This document shows positions 35,056 to 44,349 of a stretch of 64,000 nt of DNA, one piece after another. Both the position numbers and the translations under genes were made by a program. The notes below the pieces were generated by a model. That model was not told the DNA's origin and ran no database searches. It saw nothing but the letters and a program-made list of their open reading frames with translations. The stretch's first letter is position 1; every line of letters begins with the position of its first letter. Source of the stretch: JANMDU01 sp031418715 (GTDB taxonomy: Bacteria > Pseudomonadota > Gammaproteobacteria > Burkholderiales > Burkholderiaceae_C); the NCBI GenBank assembly GCA_031418715.1, contig JANOJL010000031.1:124001-188000 (forward strand). Direction: 5' to 3'.

Positions 35056-35805
35056 ATGGCCTACACGCTCGCTTTTATTCGCTCCACGCTGCACATGCTC
35101 TGGATGACGCTCACGGTGATTCCTTGGGGCACAGCCGTGGTGATTTCTTCCCTATTTCTGAGCCCATCGCGCGTTTACTGGATGTGCGCGGGCTGGCTCA
35201 AGTGTGCGATGTGGGGGTTGAAGGTGATTTGCGGCGTGCATTGGAAAGTGCACGGGATGGAGAATTTACCGCAAGGAGAAAACGATGGCGCGGTGTTGCT
35301 CTGCAAACACCAATCCACGATGGAGACGTTTTTGATGCCTTGCATCATGCCGCATCCGCTGGCATATGTGTTCAAGCGCGAGCTTTTGTGGGTGCCGTTT
35401 TTCGGTTGGGCGATGGCGCGGATGGACATGATTCATATTGATCGCAGCAAGCGCTCGGAAGCATTTAACAAAGTGGTGGCGCAGGGCAAGCGGGTGATGA
35501 GTCTAGGGGTGTGGGTGATCATGTTCCCCGAGGGGACGCGAATTCCGCGCGGCCAAAAAGGCAACTATAAAACGGGCGGCACGCGCTTGGCCTGCGAGAC
35601 AGGCCGACCCGTGGTGCCGATCGCTGTGAACTGCGCCAAGCATTGGCCGCGCAAGGGGTTTGTTAAAACGCCGGGCGTGATTGATGTGGTGATTGGCCCG
35701 CAAATCAGCAGCATCGGGCGTGAGCCTGAGGAGATGATGCGTGAGGTCGAAAGCTGGATTGAAGCCAAGACGCGTCAGCTTGATCCGCAGGCTTATCCCA
35801 CATAG
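35056..35805 (+). CDS. plsC: 1-acyl-sn-glycerol-3-phosphate acyltransferase
   Basis: A 249-aa LPLAT. An N-terminal hydrophobic stretch is followed by the catalytic block KHQSTMET (H-x4-E form), then FPEGTRIPRG and TGRPVVPIAVN. It makes phosphatidic acid at the inner membrane. Last gene of the glyQ-glyS-gmhB-plsC cluster; it converges on the next gene with a 1-base gap. Confidence 0.92.
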   Translation: MAYTLAFIRSTLHMLWMTLTVIPWGTAVVISSLFLSPSRVYWMCAGWLKCAMWGLKVICGVHWKVHGMENLPQGENDGAVLLCKHQSTMETFLMPCIMPHPLAYVFKRELLWVPFFGWAMARMDMIHIDRSKRSEAFNKVVAQGKRVMSLGVWVIMFPEGTRIPRGQKGNYKTGGTRLACETGRPVVPIAVNCAKHWPRKGFVKTPGVIDVVIGPQISSIGREPEEMMREVESWIEAKTRQLDPQAYPT

Positions 35806-35806
35806 T

Positions 35807-36409
35807 CTATAAATAATTTGATACTTGTGTTTGTACCTTCAATCCAAAACGTTTCTTTGCCCAACAATACAATGCGACCGCAAGACCAGCGATAACACAG
35901 GCGTAAGCGAAGACAAAAAACGCAAACTTAATTGCTGCAAAACTGGAATAGAGGAGCGCCAAGTAAGAACTGAAATTGAGCGGATTCAGTAGCATCAGAT
36001 AAGAAAGCACGTTTTCAAGGGCATCAGACAAAGGTGCAATGGTCGATAAAAGCGCGGCCATCAATGCGAAGCGATGCCATTTCACTTTCGAAGGGATTAA
36101 CTTTGCAACGAACAGTAATGCAAAAAAATGCAGCAACAGCACTGAAACAATAAATATAAAATCAATATGCTGCGTTTGCACATAATTTGCTAGCGTTCCT
36201 TTGGAAATCAAAACTGCGTACCAAGCCTTTAATTTCAGGTGATCAAACGACAATTGCGCTTCATAATAAGGAACAGGAAACATCGAGCTGATGTAGCTGG
36301 CATTCAGCCATTCGCTAGCAGCAAGATTAAATGTGAAGGCCAATAAAACAAAGATGGCTAACTTAAGGACGGATAACTTAGAGACGATGTTTGATAGGCT
36401 GTTAAGCAT
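35807..36409 (-). CDS. hypothetical membrane protein, AT-rich
   Basis: A 200-aa protein with about four to five hydrophobic segments (LAIFVLLAFTFNLAAS, FIFIVSVLLLHFFALLFVAK, FALMAALLSTIAPLSDALEN) and a basic end. I recognise no family. The ATG at 36409 was chosen; a GTG eight codons upstream is possible. Base composition is clearly richer in A and T than the neighbours, suggesting acquisition. Confidence 0.6.
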   Translation of the reverse strand: MLNSLSNIVSKLSVLKLAIFVLLAFTFNLAASEWLNASYISSMFPVPYYEAQLSFDHLKLKAWYAVLISKGTLANYVQTQHIDFIFIVSVLLLHFFALLFVAKLIPSKVKWHRFALMAALLSTIAPLSDALENVLSYLMLLNPLNFSSYLALLYSSFAAIKFAFFVFAYACVIAGLAVALYCWAKKRFGLKVQTQVSNYL

Positions 36410-36433
36410 GATATTTAATACGGTGATGATCAC

Positions 36434-37049
36434 ACTGCAAATATTAACGATCCATCGTATTCAGATGATTTCAGCTTCGTAAATTTTGATGTCGTTCATG
36501 TAAAGCACACGCGCATAAGACCGACTAATCAAGCCAGACGGCTACTCATGAGGGTTGAAGGTCGAGCTCGGTCGTTTTCCCGAGACAGTATGCCCTCTCA
36601 CCTCGATCTGGCCACCTACCTTGCAAAGCGCACTGAGGTTGCCTTCGAGCAGTTTGCGCCGAGGCGTCTTTTTTCCTGCGTTCCTACGCGTGCCTACTGT
36701 CCTGTATGAGACGAGAAACCCACCTTTGACGAAATCGGCTGTGTCAACGCCTGGCGCAGCATGTGTGTCGTTCATATTTCAAATGCTCAGCTCGCTCCGG
36801 CTGGATTCGAGCAGCTATGGCTTTCGGTTCAAGGCAGTTTGGTCGGTCGCGATATGTGTTGCAGCCTATGCGTTACTTGCCGCAAAAGAAATGAATCGCT
36901 TCGCGCCAAAATCGTCAGGGCGGTGGCCGCTGAGCCGTGGTCTGTCGCCCTTCTTGAAGATCGGTGTGCGAAATAGGTGGCAGCTTGCCTGAATGCTGAA
37001 CTGCGCCGATCAAAGGCCATGGCGCATAAACCAACAAGTACCAAAAAAC
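36434..37049. other. 616-bp stretch without a supportable gene
   Basis: Several short overlapping frames exist on both strands (for example 36542-36775 minus and 36555-36992 plus), none with a known motif, good ribosome site or partner. Composition is more GC-rich than the AT-rich gene to the left. It may be debris of a mobile element. Nothing else recognised. Confidence 0.5.
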
Positions 37050-37691
37050 TCAAAACCGCTTCAATGCAGAGCGAGCCTCCTCGACCACAGCGCGGTGCGA
37101 GCAGCCTTCCAGATGATCGTTCACCACGCCCATGGATTGCATCAGTGCATACATCGTGGTTGGGCCAACGAAGTTGAAACCCATCTTTCTCAGCGTTTTG
37201 CTGAGAAGCTGAGATTGCTCAGTTTGCCCAAGCGTCACAGCAACTTCTGGCGTGATTTTCAAAGGTCGTTGTTTTGCAGTAGGCTCGTGTGACCAAATCA
37301 GCTTGGCCAATGCGCCAGTGCCTTGAGCATCGATCAAGTTACAGACGAGTTTTGCATTGTTGATCGCTGATTCAATCTTACCGCGATGACGAATGATGCC
37401 CGCATCGAGCACCAAGCGATCCACATCTTTCTGAGCGAAACGCGCGACTTTCTCAAAGTCAAAGCCTTTGAAGACTTCGCGGAAGCGATCACGTTTGCGC
37501 AATACCGTGATCCAGCTCAAGCCCGCTTGAAAGCCTTCGAGCGTGATTTTTTCAAACAGCCTTCGCTCATCCACCACGGGCATGCCCCATTCATGGTCGT
37601 GGTAATGAATGTAGTCTGCAAAAGCCTCGCCCTGGCCGCACCATGAGCAGCGGTGTTTGCCGTCGGAATGTTTGATGAGAGAGAGTGCCAT
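37050..37691 (-). CDS. tag: DNA-3-methyladenine glycosylase I
   Basis: Removes 3-methyladenine from alkylated DNA. 213 aa with the zinc Cys pair RCSWCG, HDHEWGMPV, LEGFQAGLSWITVLRKR and NFVGPTTMYALMQSMG. The following 37692-37925 region contains no gene that I can support, only a repeat at its right end. Confidence 0.95.
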   Translation of the reverse strand: MALSLIKHSDGKHRCSWCGQGEAFADYIHYHDHEWGMPVVDERRLFEKITLEGFQAGLSWITVLRKRDRFREVFKGFDFEKVARFAQKDVDRLVLDAGIIRHRGKIESAINNAKLVCNLIDAQGTGALAKLIWSHEPTAKQRPLKITPEVAVTLGQTEQSQLLSKTLRKMGFNFVGPTTMYALMQSMGVVNDHLEGCSHRAVVEEARSALKRF

Positions 37692-37870
37692 GTCGGTGAG
37701 TTTACGCAGATTTTCTGCGGATGAATTTGTTGCTTTTCTCCGGTTGTTTTGCTGGCATTCAGACGACTTCTTTCTGTTGAGAGCGGCTGCAATTTTGAGA
37801 TATTCTGATGGCTATCAGGAGCGAGTACGCCATTCAAGCCATCATTTCCAGTAACCACTGCAAGTCATGA

Positions 37871-37929
37871 TTTTAAGTAAAAAAGCTCACTAGCCGTTAT
37901 AGAATATGCCCAAAGTGCTATCAAACTAG
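37871..37929 (-). repeat. dispersed repeat at the argP-like gene end
   Basis: TTTTAAGTAAAAAAGC, TAGCCGTTATAGAAT, a diverged core, and GTGCTATCAAACTAG. It reaches the stop codon of the ArgP-like gene; the second palindrome arm is degraded. Confidence 0.65.
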
Positions 37930-38861
37930 GAGTCTTTGGTACTTTGCAGTAAATGCTCACGCGCCGCTGCAACCACAGCCGCCGTCAAACGCGCAGGCTG
38001 CGCAGACTCTTGACTCCAATGGTGCCAATACAAAGGCACATCAATATGCTGGCCTGGAAATAAATCCACAAGCCGCTTCGATTCGATATCCCCACGCCAC
38101 TGCAAGCGCATTTGCACATCGGCCTGCAAACCCCAGCCCAAGCCTTGCAACATAGCCAGATGGTAGGCATCGCCTGCGGGAAAGTAGTGTCGTGGATAGC
38201 TTGCCTCTGCCAAACCAAATGTTTGCATGATGAAACGATCTTGCAACTTGTCTTTGCGGTTAAAGCACAGCGCAGGAAGCTGTAGCAGCGCTGGTGTGTT
38301 GGATGTTCGCTGCAAGCTTTGCACCTGTTTTGCCAAGATGGGACTGCCTAGGCAGTGATAGCGCATGGTGCCCAGTGGCTCGGCAGTGCAGCCGCGCAGT
38401 GGTTTGGAAAGCTCAGTCACGCAGCCGAGCACATCGCCGTTTTGTAGCCATTGCAAGGTGTGCTCTTGATCGTCTACCACGCTATGGAGCAGCAGATGAT
38501 GCTGCTCTAGCGTCGCCTGTACGCCCGGCAAAAACCACGAAGCCAGCGAATCCGCATTGACCGCCACATTCAAAGCAAGCCATTTTGCGTCGTCAGTCGG
38601 TGAGGCCAAACGCTCCGCCAAATCGGCCTCGAGCAAGCGCGCGCGGCTGATATGTGCGAGCAGCACTTGGCCTGATCGCGTGGCCTGCGCTGTTTTACCG
38701 CGCACCAGCAAGCGCTGGCCAAGCTGAGCCTCTAAGCTTTTAATACGAATGCTCACAGCGGCCAGCGTGATGTGCAATTGCTTGGCCGCCAGGGCCATAG
38801 CACCCGTTTGCACTGTGGCAGCAAAGGCTTCGAGTTGTTTGGGGTCGAGCGACGATGACAT
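37926..38861 (-). CDS. LysR-type regulator, ArgP/IciA family
   Basis: A 311-aa protein with an N-terminal winged helix (LDPKQLEAFAATVQTGAMAL, RIKSLEAQLGQRLLVRG) and a substrate-binding domain. Sequence and position fit ArgP, which activates argO in response to arginine or lysine. It is divergent from a LysE/ArgO-family exporter across an 82-base gap rich in A and T, the classical regulator-exporter arrangement. Confidence 0.9.
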   Translation of the reverse strand: MSSSLDPKQLEAFAATVQTGAMALAAKQLHITLAAVSIRIKSLEAQLGQRLLVRGKTAQATRSGQVLLAHISRARLLEADLAERLASPTDDAKWLALNVAVNADSLASWFLPGVQATLEQHHLLLHSVVDDQEHTLQWLQNGDVLGCVTELSKPLRGCTAEPLGTMRYHCLGSPILAKQVQSLQRTSNTPALLQLPALCFNRKDKLQDRFIMQTFGLAEASYPRHYFPAGDAYHLAMLQGLGWGLQADVQMRLQWRGDIESKRLVDLFPGQHIDVPLYWHHWSQESAQPARLTAAVVAAAREHLLQSTKDS

Positions 38862-38943
38862 GTATGAATTAAATCATTTTTAACTGAATAGATAAATAGT
38901 TAATTCGATTTAATTTGAAGATAAGCCGCACCACAATCGCCGC

Positions 38944-39561
38944 ATGAACATTTTTCTCTCTGGCATGCTGCTCAGCCTCTCTCTCATCGTGGCCATTGGC
39001 CCGCAAAATGCCCACGTATTGCGCATGGGTCTGCTGCGCTCGCATCTGGGCATCACAGTAGCGGCTTGCGCCATCACGGATTTGCTTTTGATTGGTATAG
39101 GCGTGCTCGGGCTGGCGCAGTTGGGCAAACTCTCGCCGCATATTCATACGGCCCTGGTGAGCGCGGCGATTTTGTTTTTGCTCAACTACGGCTGGCAAGC
39201 GGCCAAACGCGCTGCCCAGCCGACGCATTTGGGCTTAGAAGCCGCGCAGAAGACTGCGCCGCGCAACCGCAGCGCCGCTTTGTCTAGCGCTTTGGCTTTT
39301 TCTTGGCTCAATCCGCATGCGTGGATCGACACCGCCGTTGTCATCGGCACGGCATCACTGGTGTATGCCGCGCCAAATAACTGGGTGTTTGGCCTGGGCG
39401 CGGCGGCGGGCTCGGCGCTATGGTTTGTTGGCTTAGGTTTTGGTGCGGCTGCGCTGGCCAAGCGGCTGGCACACCCAGCGATGTGGCGAACCATTGATGC
39501 GCTCGTGGTGATCACGATGTGGGGCACAGCGGCTTGGCTGGCTTGGGGTTTGATCGCATAA
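38944..39561 (+). CDS. LysE/ArgO-family amino acid exporter
   Basis: A 205-aa inner membrane protein with about six segments. Family motifs: LIVAIGPQNAHVLRMGL near the start and FSWLNPHAWIDT in the middle. It exports basic amino acids such as arginine or lysine in relatives. Probably activated by the divergent ArgP-like regulator. Confidence 0.92.
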   Translation: MNIFLSGMLLSLSLIVAIGPQNAHVLRMGLLRSHLGITVAACAITDLLLIGIGVLGLAQLGKLSPHIHTALVSAAILFLLNYGWQAAKRAAQPTHLGLEAAQKTAPRNRSAALSSALAFSWLNPHAWIDTAVVIGTASLVYAAPNNWVFGLGAAAGSALWFVGLGFGAAALAKRLAHPAMWRTIDALVVITMWGTAAWLAWGLIA

Positions 39562-39577
39562 TTTTTAGCAACTATCG

Positions 39578-39630
39578 TTGCTATCTAATTCATAGCAACG
39601 TGCGCATATTTTATAACGGCGACAGGCCGA
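39578..39630 (+). repeat. dispersed repeat after the exporter gene
   Basis: TTGCTATCTAATTCATAGCAA, then GTGCGCA, TTTTATAACGGC and GGCCGATTTGGC. The palindrome arms are perfect. Confidence 0.75.
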
Positions 39631-39638
39631 TTTGGCAT

Positions 39639-39670
39639 GAAAAAAGCCACTGGCTTGAGGCGCAGCGGCT
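39639..39670 (-). terminator. terminator for the lipoprotein gene
   Basis: On the minus strand: AGCCGCTG, a 10-base loop, CAGTGGCT, then a run of T bases. It sits 20 bases after the lipoprotein stop codon. Confidence 0.7.
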
Positions 39671-39689
39671 GGGATGAAGGGAGGAAGAA

Positions 39690-40559
39690 TTACGGTGCGA
39701 TTGGGAAGGTTTGCGTCACGCCGCCGGCAGTGAATTTCGCCACATCGTTGGTGTAGTCAATTTCCAAGGTGTAGGCCAAAGAGGTGAGTTTGTAGACGCC
39801 GCTGTCTGTGGTCTCAGTGAATTTCAAGGTGGTAGGGGTGGTCACGTCGAACTCTACATTGATCGTGGCGGGCAGGCCCGGTGTAGCCGGCACGCCAAAA
39901 TCAGCCAGCTTCAGATCAAAGGCGTATTTGCCGCTCATGTCGATGCTGGTTTCCATATTTGCAGCGTTGTAACTGAAATCGATCAGGTAGTCGGTGAAGT
40001 TGATCGTGCTGCTGCCGTTATCTACGTTGATATCGACGTTCATGGTGACTTTCGCTGCAATGGCTTCTGAATTATCCATCGCCCACACCAAATCTTTGAT
40101 GACTTGGCTGCCTACGTAGTTGAACTTCACCACTTTACCGTCCGCACCTTCACCACTCACGCTAAAGCCTGAGTAGGTCGCAGTCCAAACACCGTTGGAG
40201 GCGTATACGCGAGGACCAGAGATGGTGATTGTTCCATTCAGCGTTGAGCCGTCAACCACACAATTGTTGTAGACAAGGTTGCTGATGTCACCATCTACTT
40301 GAGACGTAGTGGCAGTACCAGCGGGACCGTTCGAGCAGGTTGGAACGATATGAGGATCAGCCTGTGGTGATTCAAATGAAGATGCCATTGACATGGCAAG
40401 CGGCTTCGGCAAACCATACACGCCCGCATCCAGCCCGTCTAAACTGAAACTCAAAGCGGTTTCTACTTGAGAAGCAGCCGATGTCAGGCCAGCATTGCTG
40501 CCTGCAGGCGCGGTAGGCGCAGCTGCGCCACTGCCGCCGCAGCCAGCGAGGAGGCCTGT
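39690..40559 (-). pseudogene. lipoprotein gene lacking its start
   Basis: The frame from about 40559 reads TGLLAGCGGSGAAAPTAPAG: a lipobox (LAGC) and Ser/Ala/Pro linker, then a roughly 250-residue beta-rich domain with many Asn/Thr/Asp. Upstream of the lipobox the frame enters luxR-like DNA and no start codon precedes a stop. Only an internal TTG at 40454 could start it, which would remove export. A terminator follows. The gene looks 5'-truncated; function unknown. Confidence 0.7.
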
Positions 40560-40567
40560 GGCCAGGT

Positions 40568-41608
40568 GTGCTGGACGAACTGGCCAAGCTGGTGGATGCG
40601 CGGGGCGGGCAGTTGTTTGCGGTGCGCGACAAAGTGATGAGCTGGATCACCTCTGCCAACATGACCGAGACGTTTACAGACTATGTCTCGCAAGGCTACT
40701 TTGCGCGTTGTGGACGCAAAGTGTGCTTGTTCACGTCGAATCAGCCGACGTTTTTGGCTGAGTACGACTACTGGACACCCGAGCAGCTTGAATCGAATGA
40801 GATTTACCGCGATTTTTTCCGGCCACGCGGCTTGGGCTGGTCGGCCTGCACGGGTTTGGCGCTGCCTACACAGGACAACATTGTGTTGACCGTAGAGCGC
40901 AATTACGAGCGCGGGCCGGTGGAGCGCGAGAAAATTGAGGCGCTCAATGCACTGCGCCCGCACTTGGCGCGCTCGGCACTGATTGCAGTGCGCCTGTCGC
41001 TGCGCAGCGCCCATGGCGCAAGCGATACGCTGGCCACGATGGGCTTGCCGGCGCTGGTGTTGGATGCCGATGGCGCTGTGTTGCAAGCCAACGATTTGAT
41101 GGCCGCGTTGCAAGATCAACTGCATTGGCGTGCAAACAATCGCATTGCCTTGGCGGACGTGCAGGCCAATGCGCTGCTCTGGGCAGCGCTACCCGCTTTG
41201 GACGCAGCATCGCCTGCCGATACCCAAAACCTTTCAAAACAAGCGCCGATACATTCTTTTGTGTTGCGCGGGAAAGACGGCTTGGCTGCGAATGTGGCGC
41301 ATATTTTGCCGATTCGCCGCTCTGCGCACGACATCTTTGCCAGCGCACATGCCTTGCTCGTCGTCACGCCGCTGACCGCGCGCAAAGCGCCGCCAGTGGA
41401 GCTGCTGCGCTCATTGTTTGACCTGACGGTGGCTGAGGCCCGAGTGGCTCGTGGCTTGGCGGGTGGTGAATCGCTCGACGATATTGCAGCCAGTGGGGGT
41501 GTCGCCCGAAATACCGTGCGAACTCAGCTACAGCAGGTTTTGGAGAAGACGGGTTGCACACGTCAAGCGCAAGTGACGGCATTGTTGTCTAACATCGCGC
41601 TGGCTTAA
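40568..41608 (+). CDS. LuxR-family regulator, 5'-truncated
   Basis: A C-terminal LuxR helix-turn-helix (LTVAEARVARGLAGGESLDD, RNTVRTQLQQVLEKTG) is joined to a PAS-like N-terminal part. Family similarity extends upstream in frame through LWPGVLDELAKL (from about 40554), but no start codon or ribosome site precedes it. The GTG at 40568 is the first possible start and lies inside the conserved part. About 20 or more N-terminal residues and the promoter seem lost at a junction shared with the lipoprotein gene. Confidence 0.7.
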   Translation: MLDELAKLVDARGGQLFAVRDKVMSWITSANMTETFTDYVSQGYFARCGRKVCLFTSNQPTFLAEYDYWTPEQLESNEIYRDFFRPRGLGWSACTGLALPTQDNIVLTVERNYERGPVEREKIEALNALRPHLARSALIAVRLSLRSAHGASDTLATMGLPALVLDADGAVLQANDLMAALQDQLHWRANNRIALADVQANALLWAALPALDAASPADTQNLSKQAPIHSFVLRGKDGLAANVAHILPIRRSAHDIFASAHALLVVTPLTARKAPPVELLRSLFDLTVAEARVARGLAGGESLDDIAASGGVARNTVRTQLQQVLEKTGCTRQAQVTALLSNIALA

Positions 41609-41671
41609 CGCAAGCCTATTCAGCGGTGCAGCGGGTCAGCTGAACTGACGCAGACTGCTCGCCAGCGCCAC

Positions 41672-42895
41672 TCAAGCCTGAGCGATGCGCTGAAACAAGC
41701 CGCCAGGCAGCCGCGCCACATCGCCCAACAACTCCAGCTCAAGTAGTTGCACTTGCAGTTGAGCGGCAGGGATGCCGGTGCGGTCAATCAGTGCATCTAG
41801 GCTGACCGGATCGTGACCCAAAGCTTGTAGCAGACTGCTTTCGCTTGGGGCGTCATGCGCTTCTTCATTCAAAGGCTCATTTTTTAAGCTTTTTTGGCCT
41901 ATAGCCGCAATAGAATCTACGCGAAGTGCTATTGAAATCATAGCATTTGAGAGATTCACCGAAGGCTTGCGCGGCAGCTCTTCGATCACGTCTTGTGCAC
42001 TTTCCACCAGCTTGGCACCTTGCTTGATGAGATGATGGCAGCCTTTGGATTGTGGGCTGTGGATTGAGCCGGGGACGGCGAAGACTTCTTTGCCCAAATC
42101 GAGTGCTTGCCGCGCGGTGATGAGGGAGCCCGATTGAATGGCAGCTTCCACCACGAGTGTGCCTTGCGTGAGCGCGGCGATGATGCGGTTGCGGCGCGGG
42201 AAATTCTCTGGCAAAGGCGGCGTGCCGATGGGGAATTCGCTCAGAATCAGGCCACATTGCACGATGCGATGCGCCAGATCATGGTGGCGCTTAGGGTAGA
42301 CGCGGTCTAGGCCCGTGCCGACCACGGCGATGGTAGAGCCTGCAGCGCTGCCGAATTCTTGCTGTGCATCGAGTGCGCCTTCATGCGCTGCGCCATCTAT
42401 GCCTAAAGCCAAGCCACTGACGATGTGCATGCCTGATTGCGCAAACGCTTTGGCAAAGCTTCGCGCATTGTTGAAGCCCTGCGGCGTGGCATAGCGGCTG
42501 CCGACGATGGCGATGTCGTTCGCGATTTCTTTGGACACGATTTGCGCATACACGGCAGCTGAGCCGGTGATGTAGAGCAGCGGCGGCGGATCGGGCAGGG
42601 TGAGCAGAGCGGGCGGGTAGTCAGTGTCTGCCAAGCTGACGATTTTGCGCATCACGCCTTCTTCGCTGGCTTGTAGCCAAGTCCACGTGGCTTCAATCAA
42701 CGCAGGCAGCTCTTTGGGCGCAATGAGAAGTGAGCTGACTTGCTTGGCAGTCAGAACGTGGCCAAGCGCATCCCGGCTTTGCTGGAAGATATTCTCTGGC
42801 AGGCCAAAGGCAGCAAGCAGCTTGCGGGCGCTCAAATGCCCAATGCCATCAGCTGCACTCAAGCGCAGCCAAAGGGCGAGCTCGTCTCGCGTCAT
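41672..42895 (-). CDS. dprA: DNA-processing protein DprA
   Basis: Loads RecA on incoming single strands in natural transformation. 407 aa with a SAM-like N-terminal part, a Rossmann core (AIVGSRYATPQG, VSGLALGIDGAAHEGAL, GTLVVEAAIQSGSLITA, VFAVPGSIHSPQSKGCH) and a winged-helix C-terminus. About 23 residues between core and C-terminal domain come from a dispersed repeat. 48 bases downstream of the LysM gene, same strand. Confidence 0.95.
   Translation of the reverse strand: MTRDELALWLRLSAADGIGHLSARKLLAAFGLPENIFQQSRDALGHVLTAKQVSSLLIAPKELPALIEATWTWLQASEEGVMRKIVSLADTDYPPALLTLPDPPPLLYITGSAAVYAQIVSKEIANDIAIVGSRYATPQGFNNARSFAKAFAQSGMHIVSGLALGIDGAAHEGALDAQQEFGSAAGSTIAVVGTGLDRVYPKRHHDLAHRIVQCGLILSEFPIGTPPLPENFPRRNRIIAALTQGTLVVEAAIQSGSLITARQALDLGKEVFAVPGSIHSPQSKGCHHLIKQGAKLVESAQDVIEELPRKPSVNLSNAMISIALRVDSIAAIGQKSLKNEPLNEEAHDAPSESSLLQALGHDPVSLDALIDRTGIPAAQLQVQLLELELLGDVARLPGGLFQRIAQA
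41880..41947 (-). repeat. full dispersed repeat inside dprA
   Basis: TTTTTAAGCTTTTTTGGCCT, TAGCCGCAATAGAAT, GCGAAGTGCTATTGAAATCA and TAGCA align with the consensus. On the dprA strand it encodes MISIALRVDSIAAIGQKSLK, in the linker before the winged helix. Confidence 0.75.
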
Positions 42896-42943
42896 GGGGG
42901 GGCTTTGTCTGAAAATGAACGCGGAAAAATCAGCGTTGTTCTA

Positions 42944-44143
42944 TCAACGTGGATTGAGCAGGCGGTCACCAATTTTCACACCATCATTGATCTGCAAGAT
43001 CAAGGCGTAAGAGACTTTGTCAAAGGTGCGAAAGACCATGGCCAAGCCATTTCGTTCATCGGGCAGCTTGACTTCTTGGCGCGGCGTGATGGTGTTGTCC
43101 GTCACGCTGCGACCGTCTTTGACTATGGCCATCACATGGCCGACTTCCAAGCCGTCAGCAGCGCCTTTGTTGAGGCTGATAACCACGTTTTGCCCAGCGC
43201 GTGCCACGGCATTGCCATAAATGGACATCACACGCACGCCATCAATCGGGCGACCCGGAGCACGCGGCACATAGGTGGGGAATTCACGTTTGGGCTCAGG
43301 CAGCAAGCGGTCGCCTGCACGCATTTCTTCTTTGTTGCCCACGATATCAAATGTGGCGGGCACGATTTCTTTGGCGGGTTTGCCTTCTTTGTCAGTCACG
43401 TCGCGCACGCTCTCGCCGCGCACGATATCTGCCGCGCCAAGGTATTGCGCTTCATAGGCCAGAATGAGCCCGGTGGTCGGGTCTTTCAAGGGCGTGGCGT
43501 TGCGATAAACGCGATAGCGTGTGGGTGCGGTTTTCTCCATGCTCAAATCTTGCGGCTGAGATGCCCGCGCATACACGCGATCTCCCTTGGCAAACAGCAC
43601 ACGCTCGTTGTCTGCGCTGATCAGGCGCGGCGCACGCAGGTGGGCGGCTTCGTCCACGAGCAAGGGCTCGGCCAAGAAGGGCTCGAGCAAATGGCCGGGC
43701 AGGGTGGGAATGGCGGCATCGGCCAGTGATTCATAGCGTGTGCGCGGAGAAACTTTGACGGTGGGGATGCCACCGGCAGCGCCGCCTGCGCGCAACACGG
43801 CACGGCCAGAGCTTTTGTCGAGCACGAGCATCTGGCCGGGGAAGATCAGATGCGGGTTGCGAATATCGTTCAGATTCATACCCCAGAGCTCGGGCCAGCG
43901 CCATGCTTGCTTGAGGAAGAGGCCTGAAATGGCCCACAGCGTGTCGCCGCGCTTGACGGTGTAGCTGTCGGGCGCATTCGGTGAGAGCTCGTCCAAAGCC
44001 ACGCCCGCTTGTGCCACGCGCTGAGCAGTGGCTTTTTGAGCGGGGGTGGTGATATTTTGGGCGGTGGCGATGATAGCTGAGAAGCTGACAAAGGCGGTAG
44101 CCAGACCCAAGGCCAAAATTCGTTGCGGTTTGTGGTGCTTCAT
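42944..44143 (-). CDS. LysM-domain envelope protein
   Basis: A 399-aa protein with an N-terminal signal sequence (ILALGLATAFVSFSAIIATA). A LysM domain at about 58-108 (SYTVKRGDTLWAISGLFL, WGMNLNDIRNPHLIFPGQML) binds peptidoglycan. The rest has no catalytic motif that I recognise. The order LysM-dprA divergent from def-fmt is typical of Burkholderiales. Confidence 0.9.
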   Translation of the reverse strand: MKHHKPQRILALGLATAFVSFSAIIATAQNITTPAQKATAQRVAQAGVALDELSPNAPDSYTVKRGDTLWAISGLFLKQAWRWPELWGMNLNDIRNPHLIFPGQMLVLDKSSGRAVLRAGGAAGGIPTVKVSPRTRYESLADAAIPTLPGHLLEPFLAEPLLVDEAAHLRAPRLISADNERVLFAKGDRVYARASQPQDLSMEKTAPTRYRVYRNATPLKDPTTGLILAYEAQYLGAADIVRGESVRDVTDKEGKPAKEIVPATFDIVGNKEEMRAGDRLLPEPKREFPTYVPRAPGRPIDGVRVMSIYGNAVARAGQNVVISLNKGAADGLEVGHVMAIVKDGRSVTDNTITPRQEVKLPDERNGLAMVFRTFDKVSYALILQINDGVKIGDRLLNPR

Positions 44144-44349
44144 GCGTGTTTTCTCACCATATTAAAACTAGAAATTACTATCAATTTTGATCTTAACCTA
44201 TTGATTTGGCAAGATTTCTTCTAATTTTTACGTTTTCGAGGCGTGCGGGTGGGTTGAAATATTGCGAAAATACGTCATTTCCAGCTTTGGCCGTCTTTTT
44301 GGGCGTTGCTTCAAGTTAGGCTTCCTATTGTTTTTTGATGGTTTTTTTC

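Noticed and set aside
35568..35582. CTATAAAACGGGC in plsC resembling the repeat core
   Set aside because: It encodes the conserved KGNYKTGG stretch of acyltransferases, with no other repeat module nearby.
35808..35835. Palindrome-like CTATAAATAATTTGATAC at the end of plsC
   Set aside because: Could be a worn repeat, but only one diverged module is present.
36542..36775. 77-codon minus-strand open frame in the gene-poor region
   Set aside because: Basic and unrecognisable; overlaps another frame; no ribosome site.
37657..37854. 65-codon open frame upstream of tag
   Set aside because: No motif, overlaps the tag start on the other strand, and no partner.
42740..43729. 329-codon open frame opposite dprA and the LysM gene
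   Set aside because: It crosses two well-supported genes on the other strand and shows no domain.
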